Assembly: GCA_028712795.1 (NCBI GenBank)
Contig: JAQTPT010000028.1
Location: 1 to 49,074 of the forward strand
Source of the DNA: Methylococcales bacterium
GTDB taxonomy: Bacteria > Pseudomonadota > Gammaproteobacteria > Methylococcales > Methylomonadaceae
DNA length: 49,074 bases
Direction: 5' to 3'
A program made the position numbers and the translations under genes. This document shows, one piece after another, positions 8,933 through 17,690 of the stretch (the first letter of the stretch is position 1; each line of letters begins with the position of its first letter). The notes below the pieces were generated by a model. That model did no database searches. It was not told the origin of the DNA and saw nothing but the letters and a program-made list of their open reading frames with translations.

Positions 8933-9113
8933 AGGGGGTAGTCGGTAAGCTTCACCTATGGAATGTCGTCTTGCATGTTGAACACCAACTGGAGCGTTCA
9001 TGCGAGACAGCTTGACGACAAGAGGTGATTTCCCGCACACTTAACCGAAGCTAAAGTGACTTTCGGCTACAACTTAAGTCGGAATCCTCCGAGGAGGATT
9101 CCGACTACCCCCT
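8933..9113. repeat. 181-bp inverted-repeat element with 8-bp flanking repeats
   Basis: The ends are perfect 13-bp inverted repeats (AGGGGGTAGTCGG at the left, CCGACTACCCCCT at the right) and both sides carry TTAATAAA (8925-8932 and 9114-9121), which looks like an 8-bp target duplication. Just inside the right end a 28-bp perfect palindrome (9078-9105, built on GGAATCCTCC/GGAGGATTCC) can form a hairpin. No ORF is inside. This fits a non-autonomous transposable element. The flanks are AT-rich, so the duplication could be partly chance. Confidence 0.55.
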
Positions 9114-9183
9114 TTAATAAAAAGCCACGTTAGGAATATATTATGCCTACTAAACCCCTCGCTTTATTCGCAAAAGAACAAGA

Positions 9184-9414
9184 ACTAGAATTCAGCAGGC
9201 TGAGGCCATTTTTGATCCTGACACCATCGTATATTTTGGTAGTTAAGCGCATGAAAAGCCCTATATGTTGTGGTCAATTTTTCGTATATTCTATTCTCAC
9301 ACAGATTTCTAGGATTGCGATACAGCCTTTCTGAATTCTATTAAATATTATCCTTATCTCCTTAACCATGTTATCAATCAGAAAACCCATAACGAAGCAG
9401 ACAGGGCTTTTTAG
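9184..9414 (+). pseudogene. Unidentified gene relic overlapping the polymerase start
   Basis: One frame reads QQAEAIFDPDTIVYFGS, a stop, then AHEKPYMLWSIFRIFYSHTDF, a stop, then DCDTAFLNSIKYYPYLLNHV and on to a stop at 9412-9414. The amino-acid pattern is protein-like across two in-frame stops, as expected for a decaying gene. It overlaps the first 47 bases of the polymerase gene in another frame. The family is not recognised. Confidence 0.4.
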
Positions 9415-10582
9415 TATCTATTTAGCAGCAACTATAGTTGTTGTCTTTAATTTGGTTTATCTCGACATTCCACACTATGTTTTTGTCCTGTACCCCGGTA
9501 TTGCGCCGAAATATTTTTATTACGCCACAGCTCTAATGATTGCACCGCTTATGCTATTTAAGTTCAGGCAATTCTTGTTGTATCTAGTCTCGCCATTTTC
9601 TTTGTGGGTGTTTGCAGAAATTATTATCCAATCCTATGATCTGCTTGATGCTAACCAAGCCGCATATGATCTGATTAGGCAGCGTGATAACTATTTAATC
9701 TTGGCTATTTTGTACGGATTTACCACTTCTATTGCCCGTACAGAGTCTTATCAGGGTACTCTTAGAATAATGGCGATTGCAGTCCCTGTGTGCGTCATTA
9801 TCGACTTTATCAGCCCGGGGATTTTTAACCCAGAAGGACTTCAGGAAGGATTTTATGGAAGCGGACGCGCTGCGGCAATGTTTATCAATCCAGGCAGGGC
9901 AGGTGAGGCGATCTTGCTTACCAGTTTTCTCGCCATTCCATTCATGCGCCTACCATATCGTATGCCTTTACTTTTGTTAGCGGGTGCTGGCGTCATTGTG
10001 ACGTTTGCTCGTAGCCCTATTCTACTATGGATATCGTTTTGGATTTTTTTAGTGATAACACGAAAATTGCCTAAGTATAGTTTTGTTTTCCCACTAGTTC
10101 TATTTTCATTTTTGCCATTGTTGATAGCTATCTTTAAAAGTTACATACAGGAACGTAAAGATCTTGATTATGGCAGCAAAAATATGTTCGCTCGACTGGA
10201 TTTCTTTCAGTCTAGTTCTCTCGGTGACGATAGTGCGCAAGAAAGGATTACGGTATTGAAAGCTGGTTGGAATATTTTTTTAAATAATCCAATCTTTGGT
10301 GCTGGTACCGGCATTACTGATTTACAGTCAAATGTTTGGCCCTATGTGGTTAATGTACACAACCAAATAGTTATGGGCGCTGCCGAACATGGCATCTTTG
10401 GAATCGCGTTGTGGGCTTGGTTACTCCTGATATTGTGGAGAGGCCGCTACTTTGAAGACACAAAATTTCAAGTGGCTGTAGCTGTTGGGACATTTTTCAT
10501 GATGTTTTTTACTCATAATATGTTTGACAACATATACTGGCTTCTGACCTTTGCGCTTGTTTCGGGGAGGCGACAGGCTTAA
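9368..10582 (+). CDS. O-antigen polymerase / O-antigen ligase family membrane protein (Wzy-like)
   Basis: A 404-aa polytopic inner-membrane protein with about ten hydrophobic segments. Its C-terminal half carries the Wzy_C/O-antigen-ligase pattern: a large periplasmic loop and GWNIFLNNPIFGAGTG followed by VVNVHNQIVMGAAEHGIFG, where the H-N and the H-G residues are the conserved positions of the superfamily. GSGRAAAMFINPGRAGEAIL near 175-190 is the other conserved loop. In this locus it should polymerise lipid-linked repeat units in the periplasm. No RBS is evident before ATG 9368, and the start overlaps the relic gene. Confidence 0.8.
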   Translation: MLSIRKPITKQTGLFSIYLAATIVVVFNLVYLDIPHYVFVLYPGIAPKYFYYATALMIAPLMLFKFRQFLLYLVSPFSLWVFAEIIIQSYDLLDANQAAYDLIRQRDNYLILAILYGFTTSIARTESYQGTLRIMAIAVPVCVIIDFISPGIFNPEGLQEGFYGSGRAAAMFINPGRAGEAILLTSFLAIPFMRLPYRMPLLLLAGAGVIVTFARSPILLWISFWIFLVITRKLPKYSFVFPLVLFSFLPLLIAIFKSYIQERKDLDYGSKNMFARLDFFQSSSLGDDSAQERITVLKAGWNIFLNNPIFGAGTGITDLQSNVWPYVVNVHNQIVMGAAEHGIFGIALWAWLLLILWRGRYFEDTKFQVAVAVGTFFMMFFTHNMFDNIYWLLTFALVSGRRQA

Positions 10583-10600
10583 GTAGTAATGTAGGTGCCT

Positions 10601-10730
10601 TTATTTGGCCTGCAACGACATCGGCAGTGCAAAAATAACACAGTCCAAATCAATTAAATGGTTAGAGTCCCGCACACGTTTGTCAAAAGGGAGAACACTT
10701 GGCTTGCATAGAATAATAATATCCGGAGGA
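10601..10730 (-). pseudogene. Possible inverted relic of a GT4 N-terminus
   Basis: On the minus strand an open frame reads DIIILCKPSVLPFDKRVRDS, then NHLIDLDCVIFALPM, and stops at 10601. The PFDKRV core resembles the PFDRRVW...A..L motif found near the N-terminus of one GT4 subgroup. All neighbours are on the plus strand, so an inverted fragment would point to rearrangement. The match is short and could be chance. Confidence 0.2.
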
Positions 10731-10738
10731 TGTGATTT

Positions 10739-11863
10739 ATGAATATAATGTTTCTTAGTAGAACGCTTAGACGAGGTGGCGGCGCCGAAACGCAATTAGC
10801 CGTGCTAGCCAAAGGTCTTCATTCACGTGGGCATCAGGTAACGGTTGCTGTGTTCTACGGTGGTGGTGAATTCGAGGAAGAACTTATTGAAGCCGGGGTC
10901 AATGTAGTCGATCTGAAAAAAAAAGGTTTTTGGGATGTGATTGGTTTTATGAATAACTATTTTAAGTTACTAAAAGTCATTCATCCCGATGTGTTACATG
11001 GCTACATAACTATTCAAAATTTGCTGGCATTGCTAAATCGATTATATTCGTCGAAAACAAAAATCGTCTGGGGGTTACGTGACTCCAATATCGGATTGGG
11101 TCATATTCCTCTATCAGAGCGAATATTTTTTAAGTTAAGCTGCTGGTTATCACACAAGACAGACCTTATTATTTCAAACTCGGAGGCAGGCAAACGATTT
11201 CATGCCAACAAAGGTTATCCTGTCAATTTAATTGAAGTCGTTCCGAATGGCATAGATACAAAAAAATTCCAGCGCCAGGCGTCGGGAAGGCAGTTATTAC
11301 GTCAGCAATGGGGGGTTTCTAATGCGCAGGTTTTAATTGGCAATGTAGCTCGATTAGATCGTAAAAAGGATCATTCAACATTTTTCCAGGCTTGCGCAGT
11401 ACTTCTTAAAGAATACCCTAATGTAAAAATTATCTGTGCGGGTCAAGATTCCGTAAGGTACCGGACGGAACTTGATATTTTGGCCAGAGAATTGATGTTA
11501 CAAGATCATTTGATCTGGGCAGGTGAATGCAGCGACATGGCTTCTGTCTATAGTGCACTTGATCTTGAAGTTTCTTCTTCCCTCTATGAAGGCTTGCCAA
11601 ATGTGGTGGCCGAGGCTATGAGTTGTTGCGTTCCTGTAGTGGCGACCGATGTGGGCGACGTGAGGCTTGTGTTGGAAGGGATCGGAATCTGTGTTCCCCC
11701 AGGTGACCCCGTGGCATTGTCTGAGGCGATGAGCATGATGCTGCAAAGAGATTTGTCTGATGTGGGACGTAGAGGGCGCGAGCGTATCGTTGAAAGGTAT
11801 TCGGTGGATAAACTTATTAACAGGACCGAAAGTCTTCTCGAAGCGTTGCTGGAGAAAAAATGA
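10739..11863 (+). CDS. GT4 family glycosyltransferase
   Basis: A 374-aa GT-B enzyme preceded by a strong RBS (GGAGG, 8 bp before ATG). The N-terminus is MNIMFLSRTLRRGGGAETQL with the GGAE loop. The donor domain has IGNVARLDRKKDHSTFFQA near 198-216, and E-x7-E in YEGLPNVVAEAMSCCVPVVA near 281-300, then VCVPPGD-like ICVPPGDPVALSEAM. It closely resembles the architecture of the gene at 13008 (VPNGID, KKDH, GDV segments), so the two may add successive sugars of one repeat unit. It lies between the polymerase and the deacetylase. Confidence 0.87.
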   Translation: MNIMFLSRTLRRGGGAETQLAVLAKGLHSRGHQVTVAVFYGGGEFEEELIEAGVNVVDLKKKGFWDVIGFMNNYFKLLKVIHPDVLHGYITIQNLLALLNRLYSSKTKIVWGLRDSNIGLGHIPLSERIFFKLSCWLSHKTDLIISNSEAGKRFHANKGYPVNLIEVVPNGIDTKKFQRQASGRQLLRQQWGVSNAQVLIGNVARLDRKKDHSTFFQACAVLLKEYPNVKIICAGQDSVRYRTELDILARELMLQDHLIWAGECSDMASVYSALDLEVSSSLYEGLPNVVAEAMSCCVPVVATDVGDVRLVLEGIGICVPPGDPVALSEAMSMMLQRDLSDVGRRGRERIVERYSVDKLINRTESLLEALLEKK

Positions 11864-12054
11864 ACGAGCTGAGATGGGCGATTATAAAAAAAGGTCATGT
11901 AATGATTGAGATTGTTTATAAAATGGCCGGATTATTAGTGCGGGAGCTTTTTCCTGCGTCCTTAGTGGTATCGACATAATACCCATCTTGATATTGATTT
12001 TACGTTAAATGTAGCTCAAGAAATTTTTTAAGTAGAAATAAAGGGTAAAATTGT

Positions 12055-13023
12055 ATGTCAGCATTAGTCATATCGCTTGATTTTGAACTGTTTTGGGGAG
12101 TAACTGACTCAAGAACAGTCGAGAATTATGGTGCGAATATCGAAGGTGTATGGCAGTCCGTGCCAGGCATGTTGAAATTATTCAAGGAATATGATATCCA
12201 TGCCACATGGGCTACAGTTGGTATGCTTATGTGCAAGGATTACAAACAATGGTCTGAGTTGCGTCCTTCGATAATGCCAACTTATGAAAGGGAGAGTTGC
12301 TCAACTTACTCGGTAGCAGCCCTTGCCCGTGATTTACCCAAACTTTTTTTTGCTCGCCCCTTAGTTGAACAAATTCTGGCTACAGACGGGCAGGAGCTTG
12401 CTAGCCACACCTATAGTCATTTTTATTGCGGTGAAGAAGATGCCACTGTAGAGCAGTTTGTTGCCGATTTGAACTGTGCTAAAAGTATTTTTGATGAGTA
12501 CAAGGTTAAACCAACAAGTCTGGTTTTCCCCCGCAATCAGGTACAAGATGAGTATTTGAATGAGCTAATGGGTGCTGGTTTTACAGCGTATCGTGGCAAT
12601 CAAGATCATTGGATATATCGAGATGGACACTTAATGCCAGTTTCTTATGGCACTGCTCGGCGCTTAATTCGTGCTGCGGATGTCTATCTTCCGATAACGG
12701 GTAATCACACATATTCATTGTCAACTAACATTCCTAAAGGGCAGCTTATAAACATTCCTGCTAGCAGGTTTCTTCGCCCTGTATCGGGTCACTCTATAAT
12801 TGACAAGCTACAGTTGAGCCGTATAAAAAGTGGCATGCTGGAAGCGGCAAGAACAAACAGCGTTTTCCATCTATGGTGGCATCCTCACAACTTTGGTCGG
12901 CACGTCGAAGCCAATCTGCTCAATCTTGAGAGGCTATTGAAGTACTATCGCGCATTGAATCATGAGTATCGTATGCAGTCATTATCTATGCAAGAATTGG
13001 AGGTTTCGTGCAGAATAAACTGA
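12055..13023 (+). CDS. Polysaccharide deacetylase (NodB homology) family protein
   Basis: A 322-aa member of the carbohydrate esterase 4 group, which removes N- or O-acetyl groups from sugars. The catalytic-base/metal Asp is in VISLDFELFWG (Asp9), followed by HATWATVGMLM at 49-59. The zinc ligands are His118 and His122 in ELASHTYSHFYC, and HLWWHPHNFG near 280 matches the last family motif. No signal peptide is present, so it should act in the cytosol on a lipid-linked or nucleotide sugar. The 191-bp gap before it holds nothing obvious; AAAGGG provides a modest RBS. The following GT4 gene overlaps its end. Confidence 0.85.
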   Translation: MSALVISLDFELFWGVTDSRTVENYGANIEGVWQSVPGMLKLFKEYDIHATWATVGMLMCKDYKQWSELRPSIMPTYERESCSTYSVAALARDLPKLFFARPLVEQILATDGQELASHTYSHFYCGEEDATVEQFVADLNCAKSIFDEYKVKPTSLVFPRNQVQDEYLNELMGAGFTAYRGNQDHWIYRDGHLMPVSYGTARRLIRAADVYLPITGNHTYSLSTNIPKGQLINIPASRFLRPVSGHSIIDKLQLSRIKSGMLEAARTNSVFHLWWHPHNFGRHVEANLLNLERLLKYYRALNHEYRMQSLSMQELEVSCRIN

Positions 13024-14204
13024 AAGAATTTGAAAGCAAAGGCATGCAAGACAATTTAAGAATATGTCATATTATCACTGGCCTCACTGACGGGGGCGCA
13101 GAGACTGTGTTGTATCGGCTCTGTGGGCATGACAAGCAAAATCGGCATACGGTTATTTCGCTAAGAGATGCTGGAATATACGGTGCATTGCTCGAAGCAT
13201 CAGGTATTACGGTAGATTATTTGGACATGCCGCGCGGACGCGTGACACTCCGTGGACTCAGGCGCCTCTGGATGCTGTTAAGTAGCGAGCGACCAGACGT
13301 GGTGCAAACCTGGATGTATCACGCTGATTTGATTGGTGGCCTGGTAGCTCGATTAGCCCGCATTCCCATCGTCTGCTGGGGTATACGCCACAGCAATCTG
13401 GAACTGGGAAAATCCTCACGATCTACCATCCTTATAGCAAAAGTGTGTGCCTGGTTATCTCATTGGGTGCCGCATGTCATTGTCAGTTGCTCGGAACAGG
13501 CGGCAACGGTTCACCAAGCGTTGGGCTATGCCAAGGAAAAGTTCACAATTATTCCAAATGGCTATGACTTAGTGGAATTAGCGCCAGACTCAGAAGCACG
13601 AACGCAGTTACGGCGTGAGTGGGGATTTAATGAAAACACAGCTTTGCTTGGTATGGCTGCACGATATGATTCGCAAAAGGATCATGTCAGTTTGGTTAAA
13701 GCACTACGACTGGTCAAACATAAAAATGAATCTTTTCAATGCGTACTCGTCGGTGCTGAAATAGATGCAAGTAACCACGAGTTGTGCTCTTTGATTGAAA
13801 ATCAGGGTGTCAAAGACAACGTCTTGCTGTTGGGTCCTCGTAACGACATCCCTGGCGTTATGAATGCGCTTGATATTCATGTTTTGTCCAGCAGCTTTGG
13901 TGAAGCTTTCCCTAATGTCCTGGCCGAAGCTATGGCCTGTGGGACACCTTGTATTGCGACTAATGTAGGTGATGCGGCTATCATAGTGGGAGATACAGGA
14001 TGGATTGTGCCCCCTTCAAATTCGGAGCTTTTGGCGAATGCGATTTCAGAAGCAATTGCAGAAATGCAAGACTCAGAAAAATGGGCCGTGCGAAAGTCCA
14101 TGTGTCGTGATAGGGTGGTCTTGAATTATAGTCTTGAGCGGATGATTGATAATTATCACAAAGTTTGGAAAAGTTTAGGCCATTCAGCCAAGAAAAACAA
14201 ATAG
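13008..14204 (+). CDS. GT4 family glycosyltransferase, GTG start
   Basis: A GT-B glycosyltransferase of 398 aa. The GTG at 13008 is chosen because TTGGAGG lies five bases upstream; the gene then overlaps the deacetylase end by 16 bp, so the two are probably translated together. The conserved core begins LRICHIITGLTDGGAETVLY. The donor domain shows LLGMAARYDSQKDHVSLVKAL near 208-228 and E-x7-E in FGEAFPNVLAEAMACGTPCIAT near 295-316. Closest in layout to the gene at 10739. An ATG at 13044 is a possible alternative start. The acceptor and donor sugars cannot be read. Confidence 0.87.
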   Translation: MQNKLKEFESKGMQDNLRICHIITGLTDGGAETVLYRLCGHDKQNRHTVISLRDAGIYGALLEASGITVDYLDMPRGRVTLRGLRRLWMLLSSERPDVVQTWMYHADLIGGLVARLARIPIVCWGIRHSNLELGKSSRSTILIAKVCAWLSHWVPHVIVSCSEQAATVHQALGYAKEKFTIIPNGYDLVELAPDSEARTQLRREWGFNENTALLGMAARYDSQKDHVSLVKALRLVKHKNESFQCVLVGAEIDASNHELCSLIENQGVKDNVLLLGPRNDIPGVMNALDIHVLSSSFGEAFPNVLAEAMACGTPCIATNVGDAAIIVGDTGWIVPPSNSELLANAISEAIAEMQDSEKWAVRKSMCRDRVVLNYSLERMIDNYHKVWKSLGHSAKKNK

Positions 14205-14217
14205 ATAAAGACGCGTT

Positions 14218-14583
14218 GAATTGCTTGGACGGCGACATGACAATCGGTTAGCGCAATTGGTTGAACCTAACAATGTCCGACTTGACGTATTGGATAAGCA
14301 TTACTGATTCCTTATATTGTGCAGCAACCGTTTAGGCGAGACGATGGGCTCTCTTTTTGTGGTAACGGACATCGGTAATACGGCCACGCTTTAGACGTAT
14401 AGCTTCCAGAAAATAATCTTCTTTGGCGCGGACATATGTTGAGGCGGTGATATTCGTATTTTATCTATGACTAAAGCCGAATGGATCAAAGAATTCAAAC
14501 ACATCAAGAAGACCAGCAAAAGTGGGGCGGATTTGCGAAAGTTGATCCTTTTATCTATTTTATCAGCTCTGGAACGAGCATGA
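14218..14583 (+). pseudogene. Scattered coding relics after the GT4 gene
   Basis: Two short protein-like pieces lie here. At 14218-14307 the frame reads ELLGRRHDNRLAQLVEPNNV... ending LDKHY-stop, resembling the tail of a longer protein. At 14467-14583 an ATG-initiated 38-aa frame (MTKAEWIKEFKHIKKTSKSG...) ends at a TGA supplied by the left arm of the MITE at 14571, meaning the original gene was cut by that insertion. Neither piece has an RBS or a recognised family. Confidence 0.3.
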
Positions 14584-14674
14584 AATAAGTTGAGCAACTT
14601 GGAACTCACATACCAATAATGCCGGGCTTATCGAAGCATGAACTTGATCAGGTTATTTCATGCTCGTTCCTTAG
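14571..14674. repeat. MITE-like inverted-repeat element, copy 2
   Basis: About 104 bp with 18-bp perfect inverted ends, GGAACGAGCATGAAATAA and its complement before CTTAG. The ends differ from copy 1 (5285) by a matched G/C change on both arms (GTGC against GAGC), so pairing is kept. The inner GTTGAGCAAC block equals the right arm of copy 1 in reverse. It is non-coding. Confidence 0.72.
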
Positions 14675-15172
14675 GGAAAGTAACGGTGAATACCTGACGA
14701 AGGGCTTTAAATTTCTGGCATTCCTGCCTTCTAAACGGTAGATTTTTGTTTTTCCAATGATGAGCTTGCACAAATTTGGAAAAGTGAGTTTATTCAGGTG
14801 GTAGATAAGCTGTTCATCATGTTGATTTGACTGATTTTTTAGGCCATGGTGGTGCGCTGAATAGTATGAGATTTTCCGAGGCAATGTGGGAAAGTACACT
14901 ATTCCGTATATCAGGGTTTTATACCGGCCAAATCTGTTTTCGCGAGGTAGTTACAATTTTCTAACAGGCGGGTTAAAATTTACTATACTGTTTCATTTTA
15001 TTTTACCATGAAAATACATTTTTCATTCTCCGTGGTGATGAAAGCATCTTCATGATCGTTAGGTTGGGAGCGTTTGCCCACGCCTCGCGTAAAGCTGGAT
15101 CCTTTATTTCGCCAATTATCTAATGACGATTGATTGGTGAGCGACTTCGATTTTTTACTATAGTAATTTCTA
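14675..15172. other. Gene-free stretch before asnB
   Basis: No convincing gene, RNA or repeat is seen in these 498 bases. Any promoter for the asparagine-synthase-like gene should lie at the right-hand side, but no clear -35/-10 pair or Shine-Dalgarno site stands out. The AT-rich part near 14960-15000 is the likeliest place. Confidence 0.4.
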
Positions 15173-17131
15173 ATGTGTGGATTTGCTGGATTTATTAGCG
15201 CTTTTAATGCGTTGCCGTTAGCACAATGGCCGGTTTTGTTACAGCGAATGGGTGATACCATTCGTCATCGAGGACCCGATGATGGTGGGGTTTGGTGTGA
15301 TGCTGACTCAGGTATAGGTTTATCGCATCGGCGATTGTCAGTCCTTGATCTTTCACCAGCAGGGCATCAGCCGATGGTCTCAGCATCAGGCCGTTATGTA
15401 ATAGCTTTTAATGGGGAAATTTATAATCATTTGGAGTTAAGGCGAGAATTGGAAGTGGCAGGCAGTTTTTTTGCCTGGCTTGGTCATTCGGATACTGAAA
15501 CTTTGCTGGCGTGTTTTGACACCTGGGGTATTGAGGCGACGGCCAAAAAATCTATCGGCATGTTCGCTTTCGCCTTATGGGATAAACATGACCGAACCCT
15601 CACCCTGTGCCGCGATCGTTTGGGCGAAAAACCGCTTTATTATGGCTGGCAGGGTGATACCTTCCTGTTTGGTTCAGAGCTAAAGTCATTCAAGGTGCAT
15701 CCTGCTTTCCGTGCACAAATTGACCGTAACTCACTGGCCCTGATGATGCGCCATAACTATATTCCTGCCCCCTATTCCATTTATCAGGGCATACAAAAAC
15801 TGTTGCCAGGCTCACTAATGACTGTTTCATTGCAAAACCGCAATGCACCCCCACAGCAATACTGGGACGGACGACAAGTGGTGACTGAGGGCTTGCAGCA
15901 ATCATTCTCAGGCTCACCCGAAGAAGCGGTAGATGAGCTTGAAAAGCTGTTAAGAGATGCGGTCTTGCAACAAATGGTGGCGGATGTGCCGTTGGGGGCG
16001 TTTTTATCCGGCGGGATCGATTCTTCTATTATCGTGGCGTTGATGCAAGCTCAATCCAGCCGCCCGGTGCGTACTTTTACTATCGGCTTTAATGAAGCGG
16101 GCTACAATGAAGCCGAATATGCCAAGGCGGTAGCGCGGCATTTAGGTACCGATCATACCGAATTATATGTGTCGCCCCAGCAGGCGCTGGATGTCATCCC
16201 ACTATTGCCCAGCCTGTATTGCGAGCCATTTTCCGATTCATCGCAAATTCCTACTTTTCTGGTCAGTCAAATGGCACGGCAACATGTTACCGTGTCTTTG
16301 TCCGGCGATGCGGGGGATGAGCTTTTCGGTGGCTATGAACGTTACTTTTTTGCGTCAAAGCTCAACCGAGCATTATCTGCCTTTCCGGCGGCGTTGCGTC
16401 GGATGTTCGCTGCAGGGATTACCGGCTTATCTCCGCAAATGTGGAATACCATTCTTTCTCCAGTCCGTCCATTGCTGCCAAGCAAATTGGCCTCAGCAAA
16501 TCTTGGAGACAAGCTGCATAAAGGTGCCGAAATCATGGCGCTCCGCTCACCGGAGGAGTTCTACCATTTACTGCTTAGCCATTGGACGCAAACGTCTGAG
16601 TTAGTGATTTCTGCTTTTGAACCGCCAACGGTATTATCGGATACTGGTTTGCAGCCGAAAACTGATCACTTCTTTCACCAAATGATGGCGCTTGATATGC
16701 TCACCTATCTTCCGGATGACATTTTAACTAAGGTGGATCGTGCTGCCATGGGCGTTAGCCTCGAAACCCGTGTGCCCCTGCTGGATCACCGTGTTGTCGA
16801 ATTCGCTTGGCGTTTGCCCCTGGATTACAAGGTGCGCGATGGCGAAGGTAAATGGGCACTGCGACAAGTGCTGTACAAGTATGTGCCCAAGAAATTAATG
16901 GAGCGCCCCAAAATGGGGTTCGGAGTTCCAATTGAAATTTGGCTGCGAGGCCCCTTGCGAGATTGGGCCGAAGCGTTACTCAATGAGTCTCGATTGCGGC
17001 AGGAGGGCTATTTTAATCCTTCGCCAATTCGACAAAAATGGGAAGAACATTTGTCAGGTAAGCGCAATTGGAGTTATTATTTATGGGATATTTTGATGTT
17101 TCAGGCCTGGCTTGAAGCCGAAAAGGCATGA
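15173..17131 (+). CDS. asnB: Glutamine-hydrolysing asparagine synthase-like amidotransferase
   Basis: A 652-aa two-domain enzyme. The N-terminal class II glutaminase starts MCGFAGF, so Cys2 becomes the catalytic N-terminal residue, and the domain shows RHRGPDD, LSHRRLSVLDLSPAGHQPM, NGEIYNH and SDTE. The C-terminal ATP-pyrophosphatase domain has the PP-loop GAFLSGGIDSSIIVAL near residues 274-288 and SLSGDAGDELFGGYERY near 374-390. The family makes Asn from Asp, but copies inside polysaccharide loci often amidate sugar carboxylates or have unclear targets. Length and motifs are complete. Being in the glycan locus, a role in modifying a uronic acid is possible. Confidence 0.9.
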   Translation: MCGFAGFISAFNALPLAQWPVLLQRMGDTIRHRGPDDGGVWCDADSGIGLSHRRLSVLDLSPAGHQPMVSASGRYVIAFNGEIYNHLELRRELEVAGSFFAWLGHSDTETLLACFDTWGIEATAKKSIGMFAFALWDKHDRTLTLCRDRLGEKPLYYGWQGDTFLFGSELKSFKVHPAFRAQIDRNSLALMMRHNYIPAPYSIYQGIQKLLPGSLMTVSLQNRNAPPQQYWDGRQVVTEGLQQSFSGSPEEAVDELEKLLRDAVLQQMVADVPLGAFLSGGIDSSIIVALMQAQSSRPVRTFTIGFNEAGYNEAEYAKAVARHLGTDHTELYVSPQQALDVIPLLPSLYCEPFSDSSQIPTFLVSQMARQHVTVSLSGDAGDELFGGYERYFFASKLNRALSAFPAALRRMFAAGITGLSPQMWNTILSPVRPLLPSKLASANLGDKLHKGAEIMALRSPEEFYHLLLSHWTQTSELVISAFEPPTVLSDTGLQPKTDHFFHQMMALDMLTYLPDDILTKVDRAAMGVSLETRVPLLDHRVVEFAWRLPLDYKVRDGEGKWALRQVLYKYVPKKLMERPKMGFGVPIEIWLRGPLRDWAEALLNESRLRQEGYFNPSPIRQKWEEHLSGKRNWSYYLWDILMFQAWLEAEKA

Positions 17132-17282
17132 TGACTCATCCGCATAAAACGGCATTTTTTTCGCAAACACTGAGTGGCTATCTGTTCAATTTTCGGCAAG
17201 CAGCTACGTGAGCGCGGCCGAAATACCCGATGAGACGCTCACAAAATGATAGTCACTGCCCACATTAACTTTACTTGGACAT

Positions 17283-17684
17283 GTTGACGCTATGGTTGTG
17301 TTTTTGGAAGATGCTGATGTAATGCTTTGTCCAGTTTACGGCGAAGGTGTCCCGGGTGGTTTGAACGAAGCTACAGCGAATGTTCTGCCAATCGAAACAA
17401 CCCGGTGGCCGAGAGGCGGTAGATTACGGTGCGAAAGGGTTCCTGGTTCCCGCGCACGATAGCACTGCATCGCTGAAGCCATCGGCAAGATACTCGAAGC
17501 CCCTGCTTTCGCTATTCGTATGGGAGCTGCCGGACGTAAAAAGGCTTTGTCAGAATTTGATGAAATGTGGGTGTTCGTAAAAGCCCTTGATGTTTATCGC
17601 GAATTGATTCCAGAGTTTGACTTCCCGCTAAAGGTTGGACAGCAGAACAATGGGCTTACCCTTAACCTATCCCCTCTCGAGTAG
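17283..17684 (+). pseudogene. Frameshifted GT4 glycosyltransferase C-terminal half
   Basis: The C-terminal donor domain of a GT4 is recognisable across at least two frames: EDADVMLCPVYGEGVPGGLN then EATANVLPIETT (E-x7-E), then after shifts REAVDYGAKGFLVPAHDSTA, then AIGKILEAPAFAIRMGAAGR and KKALSEFDEMWVFVKALDVY, stopping at 17682-17684. The N-terminal half is absent. It ends 6 bp before the intact GT4 at 17691, which has the same motif order, so this was probably an upstream tandem glycosyltransferase gene. The 150 bases before it (17132-17282) contain no gene. Confidence 0.75.
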
Positions 17685-17690
17685 AAAACC

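Noticed and set aside
17410..17422. GGCGGTAG resembling the ops (RfaH recruitment) element of polysaccharide operons
   Set aside because: It lies inside a glycosyltransferase pseudogene, not in a leader, and the following bases do not match the consensus.
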